From: an uncultured Lachnospiraceae bacterium | GTDB lineage: Bacteria > Bacillota > Clostridia > Lachnospirales > Lachnospiraceae | Reading direction: 5' to 3' | DNA length: 64,000 bases | Assembly: GCA_947567595.1 (NCBI GenBank) | Contig: CANOMQ010000002.1 | Location: 62,001 to 126,000, forward strand | Part shown: positions 54,741 through 63,933 of the stretch, piece by piece | Numbering within the stretch: position 1 is the first letter of the stretch | Layout: each line of letters starts with the position of its first letter | Program-made: the position numbers and the translations under genes | Notes under the pieces: model-generated | The model's input: the letters and a program-made list of their open reading frames with translations, nothing else | Databases searched by the model: none | Told to the model about the DNA's origin: nothing

Positions 54741-57700
54741 ATGAGCAATCTAAAAATTTACCGCTTATTATCACTGATATTATGTACCTCACTTGTAATG
54801 AATGGTGTACCAAATACCGTAGCAGCGGCAGAGTCAAACGACAAATATGACACGAGTGTCATAAATGAGACTTTGGACATTGCGCAGAGTGAAGAAGCTT
54901 CTGATATGGAAGAAGTTCCTAATACCGAAGAAAATTTTGACGCAGAAGAGACTTTCAATACCGAAGAGGATTCTAGCGCGGAAGAGCCTTCCAGTACAGA
55001 GCAGGCTTCTAATACCGAATTAGAAACCGAAGTGGAAACCGAGTCCGAAACGCTGGCGGAACCGGAAACCGAAACACTAACGGAGCTAGAAACAGAAACC
55101 GAAACGCTAACGGAACCAGACCAATCTGAACAAGACACCCAATCCGCCATTGACGCATTTAACACCCTCGCCTCCGAAAAAACATTAATGGCGCTTCTCT
55201 ATCGCACGGACTCTTACAATGTCCGTCAGGAGCCCTCCAAAACCAGCACCACGACTGCCACCGTCAAAAGCGGTCACACTTTTTATATAAAGTCTGTAGA
55301 AATTTCCGACGACAACGTATGGTATCAGGTGCAATTTGGTTTAAGCGGCACGGAGCACACCGGATATGTGGAAGCCTACTACCTTGCATATTCTGATGAA
55401 GACTGGATACGCTGGGAGACAGATTATCTCACAGCACTTTTCACAAAAAATGACACAAGTGTCATAAGTCAGTACGCGTTAAACAGTACCTTAGATACCT
55501 CCGACATTGAGTCATTTCCCGCTTTTTACCGGGAAAAGCTGACTGCCTTAAAGGAGCTCCACCCAAACTGGACGTTTGTCCCAATGAACACAGGTCTTGA
55601 CTTTAACACCGTGATTGCAAACGAAATGGGCGACAAAAGCCTTATTCAGAATACCGCCAGCAACGCGGAAAAAGGCTGGGTAGGGAAGGAATACGGAAGC
55701 GGCTGGTATTACGCCACAAAGGACGCCGTTTCGTACTATATGAACCCCTGCAATTTCCTCACGGAAAGCTATATTTTCCAGTTTGAGCAACTCACCTTCA
55801 ACAGCTCCTACCATACGGTGTCAGCCATTCAGAACTTTTTAAACAATACTTTTATGAAAGGCAGCCTTCCCGACGACGCCTCAAAAACCTACGCACAGGC
55901 GTTTTATGAAATCGGAAAGAGCAGGGCTTTAAGCCCGATTCATCTAGCCTCGCGCGTCTATCAGGAACAGGGGAGCGGAAAGTCCGCACTGATTTCCGGC
56001 GCCTACAAAGGATATGAGGGCTACTACAACTATTTTAATGTAAAGGCGAGCGGAAAAACAGAGCAGGAAATCATCACAAACGGGCTTTCCTACGCCAAAT
56101 CGCAAGGCTGGGACACGCACTACAAATCCCTGTCCGGCGGTGCGGCGACAATCGGAAACGGATATATCCTGAAAGGGCAGGACACGCTCTATCTCGAAAA
56201 ATTCAATGTGGACGGAAGCTACCACCCACTTTACACGCACCAATACATGCAAAACATTCAGGCGCCCGCAAGCGAGTCCCTGAGCACGAAAAAAATGTAT
56301 GCAAATGCCGGAAGCCTTAACGCTGCATTTGTATTTAAAATCCCCGTATTCGAAAATATGCAGGAAAAAAAGCCCCTTGAAAACATCACACTTGACAAGT
56401 CCACACTGATTTTGCAGACGCCGGACTCACTCACCGGAAACATCACGGATTTAAATACCGAGGACACGCTCACCATTACGTACAGTCCTGCGGATACCTC
56501 CGATGAAATTTCTGTTAAATGGAGTACGTCCGACGCAAGTGTGGCTGTGGTCACGGACTCCGGTTCCTCCAACACCGCGCTTGTCACCGCCACAGGTGCA
56601 GGCACGGCGACAATCACGGCGACTGCAGCCGCGATAGACACACAGACCGGAAGCAGTACCGTAAAAACCGCGATTTGTGAGGTTACTGTGATTGCGCCCT
56701 CCGACACAATTGAAACATGTGTTGTCACCTTTATGGACAAGGATAACACAACCGTACTTGAGACCGTGGAGCTTCCCTATGAAGGGACTGTCCCGATTGA
56801 CAAATTTCCCTCGGTTTCGGCGAATGATGACGAGCTTTTCATAGGCTGGTTCACCGGGAAAAACGCAACAGGCACACAGCTTGACAGCACCACCATACTT
56901 ACCGCGGAAAAAATAATCGTTTATCCTTATTTTGAAAAACAGGGAAAGGGCTTTTATGTCCTGCCCATCAGCGATTACGTCTACACCGGAAGCGCCATAA
57001 AGCCTGACGTACAGGTCTTTGACAGCATTCCAAACGCGGACGGCACCAATCGGCTGATTGCACTTGAAAAAGGAACAGACTACACCGTTTCCTATAGAAA
57101 CAACAAAAATGCAAACACCTCGAACAGCGCCGCGCCTACCGTTGTGATTAAGGGCAAGGGTAACTACACGGGCACGGAATATGCTTATTTTAATATCCTT
57201 GCAAAGCCTTTGACCGACAAGGATATTTCCGTTGAAAATATAACGACTGCATACAGTGGGAAGCTCCAAAAGCCTACGCCCACTGTATACCGCTCCGGCA
57301 AAAAGCTTTCCGCAAAGAAAGACTTTACGGTGTCTTATCCCGATACCAAAACGAACGCCTACACGGCTGTCGGAACCTACCCCATCACAATCACGGGCGT
57401 AGGCAGCTACAGCGGGACGCGCACCATTTATCTGAACATTACCTCTGACATTTTAATAAGCAAGGCAAAGGTGGAGAAAATCCCCAATCAGATTTATCAG
57501 AAGCACTTGGCAGACAGCGGGCAAGGCATGGTTCCTGCAAAAATCACGGTCACTTACGATAAGCGCACGCTGAAAGAGGGTAAAGATTATTCCATAAAAT
57601 ATGCAAATCATTGCGCCCTCGGAACTGCAACGGCTTATATTACCGCAAAAAGCGGAAGCGGCTTTGCAGGCACAAAGACAGTGACTTATAAAATCGTCGG

Positions 57701-58859
57701 CTCGCCGATAAATAAGGCGGTCGTCAGCGGAATTGTCCCAAAAACATACACGGGCGCAGAGCGCGATGTTTTGCAGGAAAACGTTGTCCTCTCCCTTGAC
57801 GGAAAAGTGCTTCGGGAGCATACGGATTATACGGTTTCCTATGCAAATACCACAAAGGCGGGCACGGCAGCCATTACGTTTAAGGGCATTAACGGGTATA
57901 GCGGCCAGTTGAAGAAAACCTATCAAATTACCCCGCTTGACCTCAACGACAACGCAATTTCCATGACGTATTCCACGCAGGACGCGGCTGATACGCTAAT
58001 TCCGATAACCGCGCTGTCACAGATAACCTCTCCTTACATGAAGGGGAGCACCTGCCCCAATGTGCAGCTTTATTTAAACGGCACACCGCTTACCAAGGGC
58101 AAGGATTATACAGTGAAATATTCCAACAACAAGCAGGTTACAACATCTGCTTTGGAGAGTTCAAAGCTTCCTGCGATAACCGTCACGGGAAAAGGCAGCT
58201 TTAAAGGCTCTTTGTCCGGCACATGGAAGATTACGAACAGCGCATTCGGCGGGGAAAGCGATAAGGTGAAGCTTGTGTTGAAGGACGTATTATACAAAAA
58301 TGCGCCAAACAAGTTTCAATCCTCTGTTTCTTTGGTAGATGCAAACGGTGCAAAGTTGTCGGCGGGGAAAGATTATGACACGAATGTCAGTTTTTCATAT
58401 GCCGAAAATACACTGGTACCGACTGTCGATGGCAAAAAAGTAAACCGGACTGCCGGCGAGCCAGTTGATGCAGGCGACATTCCAAATGCGGGAACTGTTA
58501 TTCGTGTAACCGTTAAAGGGCTTGATGCATATGAAGATAATAGGAATGATGTTCTTTCCGGTACTTACCACATTATGAGCGCTGATATCGCAAAAGCCAA
58601 AGTCAGCGTAAACGCGAAAGCTTACCAAAATGGTGACGCCGTTACACTTTCCGCAAGCGATATCACGGTAACGCTCAACGGCGACACCTTACGCTACGGA
58701 ACAGACTACACCATAGACGCTTCCACCTACACCAACAATTTCAAAAAGGGCAAGGCGGCTGTCATAATCAGGGGACTTGGCACGAATTATGGCGGGGAAA
58801 AGAAAATTACATTTTCGATTGCCTCTAAAGTCCTTGTCTGGTGGAAAAATCTTTTTTAA
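54741..58859 (+). CDS. Large secreted glucosaminidase (autolysin-like) with SH3, Ig-like and InlB-type modules
   Basis: The 1372-aa protein has a signal peptide (about 1-30), a Glu/Thr-rich linker (about 50-140), a bacterial SH3 domain (about 150-220), and a glucosaminidase domain of the mannosyl-glycoprotein endo-beta-N-acetylglucosaminidase/LytD type (about 260-535) with LASRVYQEQGSGKSAL and GYYNYFNVKASG, the Glu of VYQEQG being the probable catalytic acid. A BIG2-type Ig domain (about 547-653), one InlB-type repeat (about 657-733) and DYTVSYxNN...GKGxYxG repeats follow to the end. It should cut peptidoglycan glycan strands during growth or separation. There is no LPXTG, and the end is aromatic and basic (VLVWWKNLF). 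Confidence 0.9.
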   Translation: MSNLKIYRLLSLILCTSLVMNGVPNTVAAAESNDKYDTSVINETLDIAQSEEASDMEEVPNTEENFDAEETFNTEEDSSAEEPSSTEQASNTELETEVETESETLAEPETETLTELETETETLTEPDQSEQDTQSAIDAFNTLASEKTLMALLYRTDSYNVRQEPSKTSTTTATVKSGHTFYIKSVEISDDNVWYQVQFGLSGTEHTGYVEAYYLAYSDEDWIRWETDYLTALFTKNDTSVISQYALNSTLDTSDIESFPAFYREKLTALKELHPNWTFVPMNTGLDFNTVIANEMGDKSLIQNTASNAEKGWVGKEYGSGWYYATKDAVSYYMNPCNFLTESYIFQFEQLTFNSSYHTVSAIQNFLNNTFMKGSLPDDASKTYAQAFYEIGKSRALSPIHLASRVYQEQGSGKSALISGAYKGYEGYYNYFNVKASGKTEQEIITNGLSYAKSQGWDTHYKSLSGGAATIGNGYILKGQDTLYLEKFNVDGSYHPLYTHQYMQNIQAPASESLSTKKMYANAGSLNAAFVFKIPVFENMQEKKPLENITLDKSTLILQTPDSLTGNITDLNTEDTLTITYSPADTSDEISVKWSTSDASVAVVTDSGSSNTALVTATGAGTATITATAAAIDTQTGSSTVKTAICEVTVIAPSDTIETCVVTFMDKDNTTVLETVELPYEGTVPIDKFPSVSANDDELFIGWFTGKNATGTQLDSTTILTAEKIIVYPYFEKQGKGFYVLPISDYVYTGSAIKPDVQVFDSIPNADGTNRLIALEKGTDYTVSYRNNKNANTSNSAAPTVVIKGKGNYTGTEYAYFNILAKPLTDKDISVENITTAYSGKLQKPTPTVYRSGKKLSAKKDFTVSYPDTKTNAYTAVGTYPITITGVGSYSGTRTIYLNITSDILISKAKVEKIPNQIYQKHLADSGQGMVPAKITVTYDKRTLKEGKDYSIKYANHCALGTATAYITAKSGSGFAGTKTVTYKIVGSPINKAVVSGIVPKTYTGAERDVLQENVVLSLDGKVLREHTDYTVSYANTTKAGTAAITFKGINGYSGQLKKTYQITPLDLNDNAISMTYSTQDAADTLIPITALSQITSPYMKGSTCPNVQLYLNGTPLTKGKDYTVKYSNNKQVTTSALESSKLPAITVTGKGSFKGSLSGTWKITNSAFGGESDKVKLVLKDVLYKNAPNKFQSSVSLVDANGAKLSAGKDYDTNVSFSYAENTLVPTVDGKKVNRTAGEPVDAGDIPNAGTVIRVTVKGLDAYEDNRNDVLSGTYHIMSADIAKAKVSVNAKAYQNGDAVTLSASDITVTLNGDTLRYGTDYTIDASTYTNNFKKGKAAVIIRGLGTNYGGEKKITFSIASKVLVWWKNLF

Positions 58860-58918
58860 AATATTTTATGGAAGCTTCAATGTGAAAAATTTGCTGTGGA
58901 AAATTTTCCGTCATGATG

Positions 58919-58947
58919 TTGACATATCTGTCAAATCGTAGTATTAT
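58919..58947 (+). promoter_or_regulatory. Promoter of the mntP leader
   Basis: A perfect TTGACA and TATTAT are spaced by 17 nt, just before the riboswitch. Confidence 0.8.
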
Positions 58948-58954
58948 TAGGCGA

Positions 58955-59090
58955 AACAAGGTTCCCATGAGGGAGTAGCAAGCGCATGGAATGTGTAGCA
59001 AGTCAACATGCTGACCATATATGGTCTGGCTTGCTTTAAATTGCAAGACTCATGTATAACTGTCAAGCTATACATTGAGTTTCTATTAAA
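58955..59090 (+). promoter_or_regulatory. yybP-ykoY manganese riboswitch
   Basis: The leader contains the conserved pieces of this class: GAGGGAGTAGCAAGCGC and, later, the pairing GCAAGTCAACATGCTG ... GGCTTGC with the CAACATxCTG signature. A long AT-rich hairpin (59046-59083) and a terminator come next, ahead of an mntP gene. The class binds Mn2+ and turns on manganese export or related genes. Confidence 0.88.
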
Positions 59091-59094
59091 AAAT

Positions 59095-59135
59095 AAGACT
59101 TAAGTATAGCCTGTCAGGTTATATTTAAGTCTTTT
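59095..59135 (+). terminator. Riboswitch terminator ahead of mntP
   Basis: The stem AAGACTTAAGTATA / TATATTTAAGTCTT is followed by T residues and lies 58 nt before the mntP start. It is probably the expression platform, disrupted when Mn2+ is bound. Confidence 0.8.
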
Positions 59136-59192
59136 ATTATGCACAGCCCCATGCCGCGCTTGATTTTCAAATAACGCAGGAGGAATTGTAAA

Positions 59193-59777
59193 ATGGAATG
59201 GAGCATTATGTTTGTTTTTAACAGCGTCCTTTTAGGTGTCGGGCTTGCGATGGACGCCTTTTCGGTATCAATGGCGAACGGCTTAAACGAGCCGGACATG
59301 AAAAAGGGTAAGATGAGCGCAATCGCCGGGGTGTTTGCAGGCTTCCAGTTTGCGATGCCTGTTATCGGGTGGATTTGTGTCCACACAATTCTCCAATATT
59401 TTACCGCATTCGAAACGCTCATTCCTTGGATTGCGCTTATTCTTCTCGCATATATCGGCGGGAAAATGCTGCTCGAGGGGCTCCGAAACAGCGATTCGGA
59501 GCAGGAACACCAAGGGCTTGGCGTTCGTGTCCTAATCATTCAGGGCATCGCCACTTCCATTGACGCATTGTCCGTCGGCTTTACCATTGCCGGATACGGC
59601 TGGCTCATGGCGCTTACTGCCGCGCTTATTGTTGCTGTTGTTACATTCACGCTTTGCATGGCAGGCTTAAAAATCGGGAAAAAATTCGGGACGAAGCTGT
59701 CCAATAAAGCGCAAATCCTTGGTGGTGTTATTTTGATTGTGATTGGTATTGAGATTTTTATCACAGGTATTTTCTGA
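59193..59777 (+). CDS. mntP: Manganese efflux pump MntP
   Basis: The 194-aa membrane protein has six membrane segments in two DUF204 halves, each with the key Asp motif: GLAMDAFSVSMANG and ATSIDALSVGF. It exports Mn2+ to prevent poisoning. AGGAGGAATTGTAAA lies just before the ATG. Control by the yybP-ykoY riboswitch upstream fits the function exactly. Confidence 0.95.
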   Translation: MEWSIMFVFNSVLLGVGLAMDAFSVSMANGLNEPDMKKGKMSAIAGVFAGFQFAMPVIGWICVHTILQYFTAFETLIPWIALILLAYIGGKMLLEGLRNSDSEQEHQGLGVRVLIIQGIATSIDALSVGFTIAGYGWLMALTAALIVAVVTFTLCMAGLKIGKKFGTKLSNKAQILGGVILIVIGIEIFITGIF

Positions 59778-59827
59778 CATTTGTCAATTATCTGTTTTCC
59801 TAACCGCGATGGCATAAACAGACGGTT

Positions 59828-60628
59828 TTACTGATTTATAGGAAGCTTATCCGGTTCACACTTTTGCACCAGCATCTTTTTTCGGAAAAACCAATAGACA
59901 ACGGCACCCACGGGAAGCGCAAAAACAAAATTGCAGGTTTTGTTGCTATAGATTTTAAAGGCAGACATGGCAAACCACGTTACAAATCCGCCCATATGTA
60001 AATTGCCGGGCACGATTTGTACCTGAAAGGCGAAAAAGGTCATTGCCGCCACCAGCCATATCCCGTATAACCGAGGGCGTTTTCGGAGAATGTCAATGAT
60101 TGTGATGATAATAAAAATGTAAGACAGCACACCAAAAATCAGCGCGCCCCACTGTGGCGTAGAATTTTCCTTGGCAGTTGTAAAGCCTCCGCTTATCAGA
60201 ACAGGGATTGTCCCATGCATGATATCGAACGCGTACAGCCCTTCCCCTTTGTCGTCAGACCGATAGGTAATGTTGAAGGTAAAATTATCGTTTTCCGTGT
60301 AGACGTAATACTGCGCCTTACAGATTATGGTATCACCGGAGTTGTTAATACTTTTATTGGTGTTAATGGAATTGAGCTTAAAGGTATAGCTGTCGGACTT
60401 CTCCCAACGTTCACTGATGCCCTCATACAATGCGTCAAATTCCTCCCGCGTGACGGCGTCAGGATACATGGACTGAAAAATTTGGTCGGCATCGTCCTCA
60501 TTTAGGGCTATAATTAACTGCTCTATCATCTCGTCCATACGCTCGTTTTTCAGTAAGCCGACACAGCCTGATACAAGGCAGCATAGTAGAATGGATAGAA
60601 GAAGCAGTTTTATGCTTGGTTTTTTCAT
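59828..60628 (-). CDS. Lipoprotein with C-terminal membrane segments, unknown function
   Basis: The 266-aa protein starts with a lipoprotein signal (MKKPSIKLLLLSILLCCLVSGC), followed by an outside domain of about 140 residues with a DUF4878/NTF2-like pattern (EQLIIALNEDDADQIFQSMYPD, FDALYEGISERWEKSDSYTF). Three or four membrane segments follow (IFGVLSYIFIIITIIDILRK, YGIWLVAAMTFFAFQV, FVFALPVGAVVYWFF). A lipid anchor together with membrane segments is unusual. It lies 12 nt downstream of the AAA_14 gene. Confidence 0.75.
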   Translation of the reverse strand: MKKPSIKLLLLSILLCCLVSGCVGLLKNERMDEMIEQLIIALNEDDADQIFQSMYPDAVTREEFDALYEGISERWEKSDSYTFKLNSINTNKSINNSGDTIICKAQYYVYTENDNFTFNITYRSDDKGEGLYAFDIMHGTIPVLISGGFTTAKENSTPQWGALIFGVLSYIFIIITIIDILRKRPRLYGIWLVAAMTFFAFQVQIVPGNLHMGGFVTWFAMSAFKIYSNKTCNFVFALPVGAVVYWFFRKKMLVQKCEPDKLPINQ

Positions 60629-60640
60629 TGGAATTTCCTC

Positions 60641-61933
60641 CTAGCTTTCAATGCTTGATGGTTCCAGCAGAAAATCATATATATTTAAGGTCAAAATCCC
60701 ATGTTCGTCATAATGCTTCGGAACTATATCCTTTGTTATAATGATTTTTTTAAAAGAATCATCAATTTTACGGAATGGTCTTACTTCCTGTAACATTTTT
60801 TCCTCACTCGGAATAGAATAAGCAGATTGAATGTAGTATCTTACAGAACCCAAGTTGCATACAAAATCAACTTCAAGGTGCTTTCGCACTACCTTTCCAT
60901 CTTTGTTCTCCGCTATCGTTACAACTCCCACGTCAACATGATAACCGCGCATACGAAGTTCATTATAAATTACATTTTCCATTGCATGCGTCTGTTCAAA
61001 CTGGCGAAACGCAATTCGCGCATTGCGAAGCCCCAAATCTGAAAAATAATACTTCTTTGACGTTTCTATATAGGCTTTTCCCCGAATGTCATATCGCTGC
61101 GCAGACTCAATCAAAAAAGAATCTTCCAAATAGTCAAGATATTTCTTGATTGTGTTTGAAGTAATTTTTGATTTTTTTACCGTCCGAAAAGTATTCTTCA
61201 GTTTCTCAGGATTTGTCAGCGAACCAATAGATGAAGAAAGAATATTTAACAAGTCTTCAAGTTCACCCTGATTTCTGACTTTATTGCGCTTGTATATATC
61301 CCTGATATAAATCTCGCCAAAAAGGGTTTCTAAGCTTGAAATTTTATCATTTATACCTTCTCGAAGAACGACTAGCGGAATCCCGCCATACAACATATAT
61401 TCCGACAGTCCTTCATATTTATCGCCTTTATAAACCGACATAAATTCTGAAAAGTTTAAGGGATACATATGGATTTCATCGCCACGTCCTGCAAATTCCG
61501 TAATAATATCTTTTGATAAAAACTTGGCATTGCTTCCGGTCACATAAACATCAACGTTGTTCTTTCGCAGATAACTATTTAATACAGCCTCAAAACAATC
61601 TAGCATTTGCACTTCATCTAACAGCAGATAATGCATTTCACTATCTATCATTTGGGAACGAATGTATGCCATAAATTTTTCCGGGTCAGTCCTTCTTCTT
61701 TCTTTTTCAATTGTAATCAGACTTTCCCCTATAAGATAAAGATCATCTGCAGAATCAAACGCAAATCTGATGATATGCTTCTCGTCCACACCATTCGCAA
61801 TCAGGTGATTGTAAAAAATAGTATTTAGCAAATAGGACTTCCCACATCTGCGAATGCCGGTAATCACCTTTATCAATCCATTATGTTTTCTGTTTATCAG
61901 TTTATTCAAATAAAAATCGCGCTTAATCTCCAT
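60641..61933 (-). CDS. AAA_14/DUF4143 family ATPase
   Basis: The 430-aa protein has Walker A TGIRRCGKSYLL (about 25-36), Walker B MHYLLLDEVQML, sensor VYVTGSNAKFLS and a C-terminal DUF4143 part (SNTIKKYLDYLEDSFLIESA... KYYFSDLGLRNARI) ending in a PD-(D/E)XK-like segment (VDFVCNLGSVRYYIQSAYSI, with the usual E-x-K replaced by Q-S-A). Such ATPases are abundant in gut anaerobes; the role is unknown. A duplicated 45-bp element lies in its upstream region. Confidence 0.88.
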   Translation of the reverse strand: MEIKRDFYLNKLINRKHNGLIKVITGIRRCGKSYLLNTIFYNHLIANGVDEKHIIRFAFDSADDLYLIGESLITIEKERRRTDPEKFMAYIRSQMIDSEMHYLLLDEVQMLDCFEAVLNSYLRKNNVDVYVTGSNAKFLSKDIITEFAGRGDEIHMYPLNFSEFMSVYKGDKYEGLSEYMLYGGIPLVVLREGINDKISSLETLFGEIYIRDIYKRNKVRNQGELEDLLNILSSSIGSLTNPEKLKNTFRTVKKSKITSNTIKKYLDYLEDSFLIESAQRYDIRGKAYIETSKKYYFSDLGLRNARIAFRQFEQTHAMENVIYNELRMRGYHVDVGVVTIAENKDGKVVRKHLEVDFVCNLGSVRYYIQSAYSIPSEEKMLQEVRPFRKIDDSFKKIIITKDIVPKHYDEHGILTLNIYDFLLEPSSIES

Positions 61934-61943
61934 GCCAAGCCCT

Positions 61944-62072
61944 CCTTAACAAAAGATTGCTGCAATATTTTACACTTTTCTTTTGTATATTATCACAATT
62001 TCAGCCAAGAAGCAACTTAACATTTATCCTTAGCAAAAGATTTTTGCAATATTTTACACTTTTCTTTCGTAT
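61944..62072 (-). repeat. Duplicated 45-bp element upstream of the AAA_14 ATPase
   Basis: Two direct copies (61944-61988 and 62028-62072, 84-bp period) differ at only four positions. The first covers the ribosome-site side of the gene. They contain the shared TGCAATATTTTACACTTTTC. They may be a binding site for the ATPase or a regulator, or a local duplication of the promoter. Confidence 0.75.
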
Positions 62073-62217
62073 TCTCTTTATGAAAGCAGGTGCAAACTGC
62101 ATCAGGGCGCATAGAGTTCTCTACCCGCCCTGATTATGTAAGGTAACAAAGGATTGAATATACATCTAATTATCGTGAAATACCTCTATCTCTTGAACAT
62201 TCATATCAATTCTCTCA

Positions 62218-62820
62218 TCAGCCCTGTTTTGTCAGGAAATCCCAAAACGGTCTGTAATGCCAGTACCCCTCAAAATTTCCTGCCTCATACTGCGTATGCA
62301 TTGCGTCCGCCAACTGGCTTACCCAATCCGTCTGCCGGAACAAATCCTCATAACTTCTCTCGTCCATTCCATGCTGGTTGTGTGCCGATGATGTAAACGC
62401 CGACTGCGCGCCCGGGCATTGTCCGCTGTCCGTCAAATGGCTTGCGTACGCAAACATATCAATATAATCACTGTTTTGCGGGTCAACCTTTGACACGTCC
62501 ACCATGCGCTCTGTCGCGTTCCCGTCCTTATCCCATATTTTCACCTTGTACACGGGGTTTTCCGCGTCAAAATCTTTTGGCTTATAAACCGTCACGGAAT
62601 GGTCTGTGCCGCACATCGCGCCGATTGCCTCCCCGTCCTGCTCGTTTGAAATATGAAGCACAAAACCGCCGCCCGTGCCCTGCGTGCTCTGCGTTGCATC
62701 GGGTACCCATTCCGTGTCCGTATCCTTTGTCTCACCTAATTTCTGCTGCGCAATTCCCATTTTGTATCCCATTTTCGGAAAATACGCTGTCATCATTTTT
62801 GTATCAATATTCATGCTCAT
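62218..62820 (-). CDS. Hypothetical protein (200 aa)
   Basis: The 200-aa soluble protein has GGAGGG 6 nt before ATG. There is no signal peptide. It is rich in Asp, Gln, His and Trp (VWDKDG-type KIWDKDGNATERMVDV, YWHYRPFWDFLTKQG). I recognise no family. Confidence 0.7.
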   Translation of the reverse strand: MSMNIDTKMMTAYFPKMGYKMGIAQQKLGETKDTDTEWVPDATQSTQGTGGGFVLHISNEQDGEAIGAMCGTDHSVTVYKPKDFDAENPVYKVKIWDKDGNATERMVDVSKVDPQNSDYIDMFAYASHLTDSGQCPGAQSAFTSSAHNQHGMDERSYEDLFRQTDWVSQLADAMHTQYEAGNFEGYWHYRPFWDFLTKQG

Positions 62821-62865
62821 TTTTTCCCTCCATTTTATATCCCTTTTTTCACATTCCTTTTTAAC

Positions 62866-62893
62866 GGCGGCTCCTCTGTCAGTCAGAGCCGCC
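62866..62893 (-). terminator. Hairpin after the LytTR gene
   Basis: A perfect 8-bp GC-rich stem GGCGGCTC / GAGCCGCC encloses a 12-base loop. No T run follows on either strand, so it is a weak terminator at best. Confidence 0.4.
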
Positions 62894-62940
62894 CCTGCCC
62901 CCTTGCAATAAGTCCGGGCATTTTTTAAATCATTTCAATT

Positions 62941-63339
62941 TCACACACCGGGAACCCCGCCGTCTCGCAGATGGCACTGGTACGCTTCCACAAACGCCTT
63001 GTGCCTTTTCTTAGCCAAAGGTACCTTGTCGCCGCCAACCAGCGTGACACTGTCATTGCCATACTCCGCGATATGCGCCATATTCACAAGATACGCCCTG
63101 TGACACCGGTAAAAATCACTGCCAAGCTGTTCACCAAGCGCGTCCATCGCCGCATAAATCTCGATACTTTGCACCGCGCCCAAAATGTGTATTTCCACCT
63201 TCTTTGCCCTGCTCTCAATGTACAGAATATCCGCTTGGTCGAGCATGAGCTTTTTCGTTTTTAGAAACAGTCCCCTCCTTTCCCGCTTTTTGTCAAACTT
63301 TTCTGTCGCTTTTTTGCCGTCACCGACAAACACATTCAA
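62941..63339 (-). CDS. LytTR-domain DNA-binding protein
   Basis: The 132-aa protein consists almost only of a LytTR domain (LDQADILYIESRAKKVEIHI, LGEQLGSDFYRCHRAYLVNMAHI, DSVTLVGGDKVPLAKKRHKAFVEAY). The TTG start at 63339 is supported by AGGGGGTGA about 8 nt upstream. No receiver domain is present, so it is a stand-alone regulator rather than an AgrA-type response regulator. It lies 80 nt downstream of the 87-aa gene. Confidence 0.87.
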   Translation of the reverse strand: MNVFVGDGKKATEKFDKKRERRGLFLKTKKLMLDQADILYIESRAKKVEIHILGAVQSIEIYAAMDALGEQLGSDFYRCHRAYLVNMAHIAEYGNDSVTLVGGDKVPLAKKRHKAFVEAYQCHLRDGGVPGV

Positions 63340-63419
63340 AGCCTATCACCCCCTGTATCAACATTTGTCTATTATATCGGCAAAATTCCTGTATTTTTCA
63401 GACATATGGAACGAAACGA

Positions 63420-63683
63420 CTATTTTTCGGGAACGAAAGATAAATCCTTTAAAATATCCTCCAAAAATTGCAGTTTTGCGTCCATGTCCTCCTTATGCAT
63501 AGCCGTGACCGCAAACTGTAACAACTGCTTTTCATTCCACCCGTTAATATCCCGAAACCGCCTCGCAAGCTCCGAAAGTCGTTCCTTCTGACTGCCCTCG
63601 ACAATATAAGTCAGCTCATAAAAGCCCTCCTGACTATAATTTGGTATCCTTTTTTTCTTCCATAATTTACGAAATATTCCCAC
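63420..63683 (-). CDS. Hypothetical protein (87 aa), upstream of the LytTR gene
   Basis: The frame starts with GTG at 63683 behind AAGGGAG. The product is basic at its N-terminus (MGIFRKLWKKKRI) and helical afterwards (SQKERLSELARRFRDINGWNEKQLLQFAVTAM). No family is recognised. It probably shares a transcript with the LytTR gene and may be an accessory partner. Confidence 0.65.
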   Translation of the reverse strand: MGIFRKLWKKKRIPNYSQEGFYELTYIVEGSQKERLSELARRFRDINGWNEKQLLQFAVTAMHKEDMDAKLQFLEDILKDLSFVPEK

Positions 63684-63787
63684 AAGCCTATACTCCCTTT
63701 TCTTTATTTTTTATGCTGTTTCTCCCAAACTATAAAAGCAAATTCCTGAAGCAATCCGCTCTTTTATAAAGCGGTTTTCGCCGCATA

Positions 63788-63923
63788 TAGGGAGTATGCA
63801 CGCACCATATAACTATAAACTACTATCCCTTAAAATACAAGTAAAAGGAAGAAATCATAAATTAGGGTGTATACACACACCATATTATTATAAATCGCCG
63901 CCCTTTAAAATAGGTTTAAAGGA
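63788..63923 (+). repeat. Tandem imperfect duplication upstream of the XRE gene
   Basis: Two copies of about 60 bp (63788-63849 and 63863-63923) share TAGGG, the GTATxCACxCACCATAT core, a CCCTTAAAA/CCCTTTAAAA block and an end AAAGGA. The second copy supplies the ribosome site of the XRE gene. They look like a duplicated promoter or operator for self-regulation. Confidence 0.65.
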
Positions 63924-63933
63924 GGACAGCCTG

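Noticed and set aside
61944..62072. CRISPR array
   Set aside because: Only two long imperfect repeats are present, without spacer-sized regular spacing or cas genes.
63757..63779. Hairpin CCGCT/AGCGG with TTTT near the right end
   Set aside because: The stem is only 5 bp and no gene on the plus strand ends before it.
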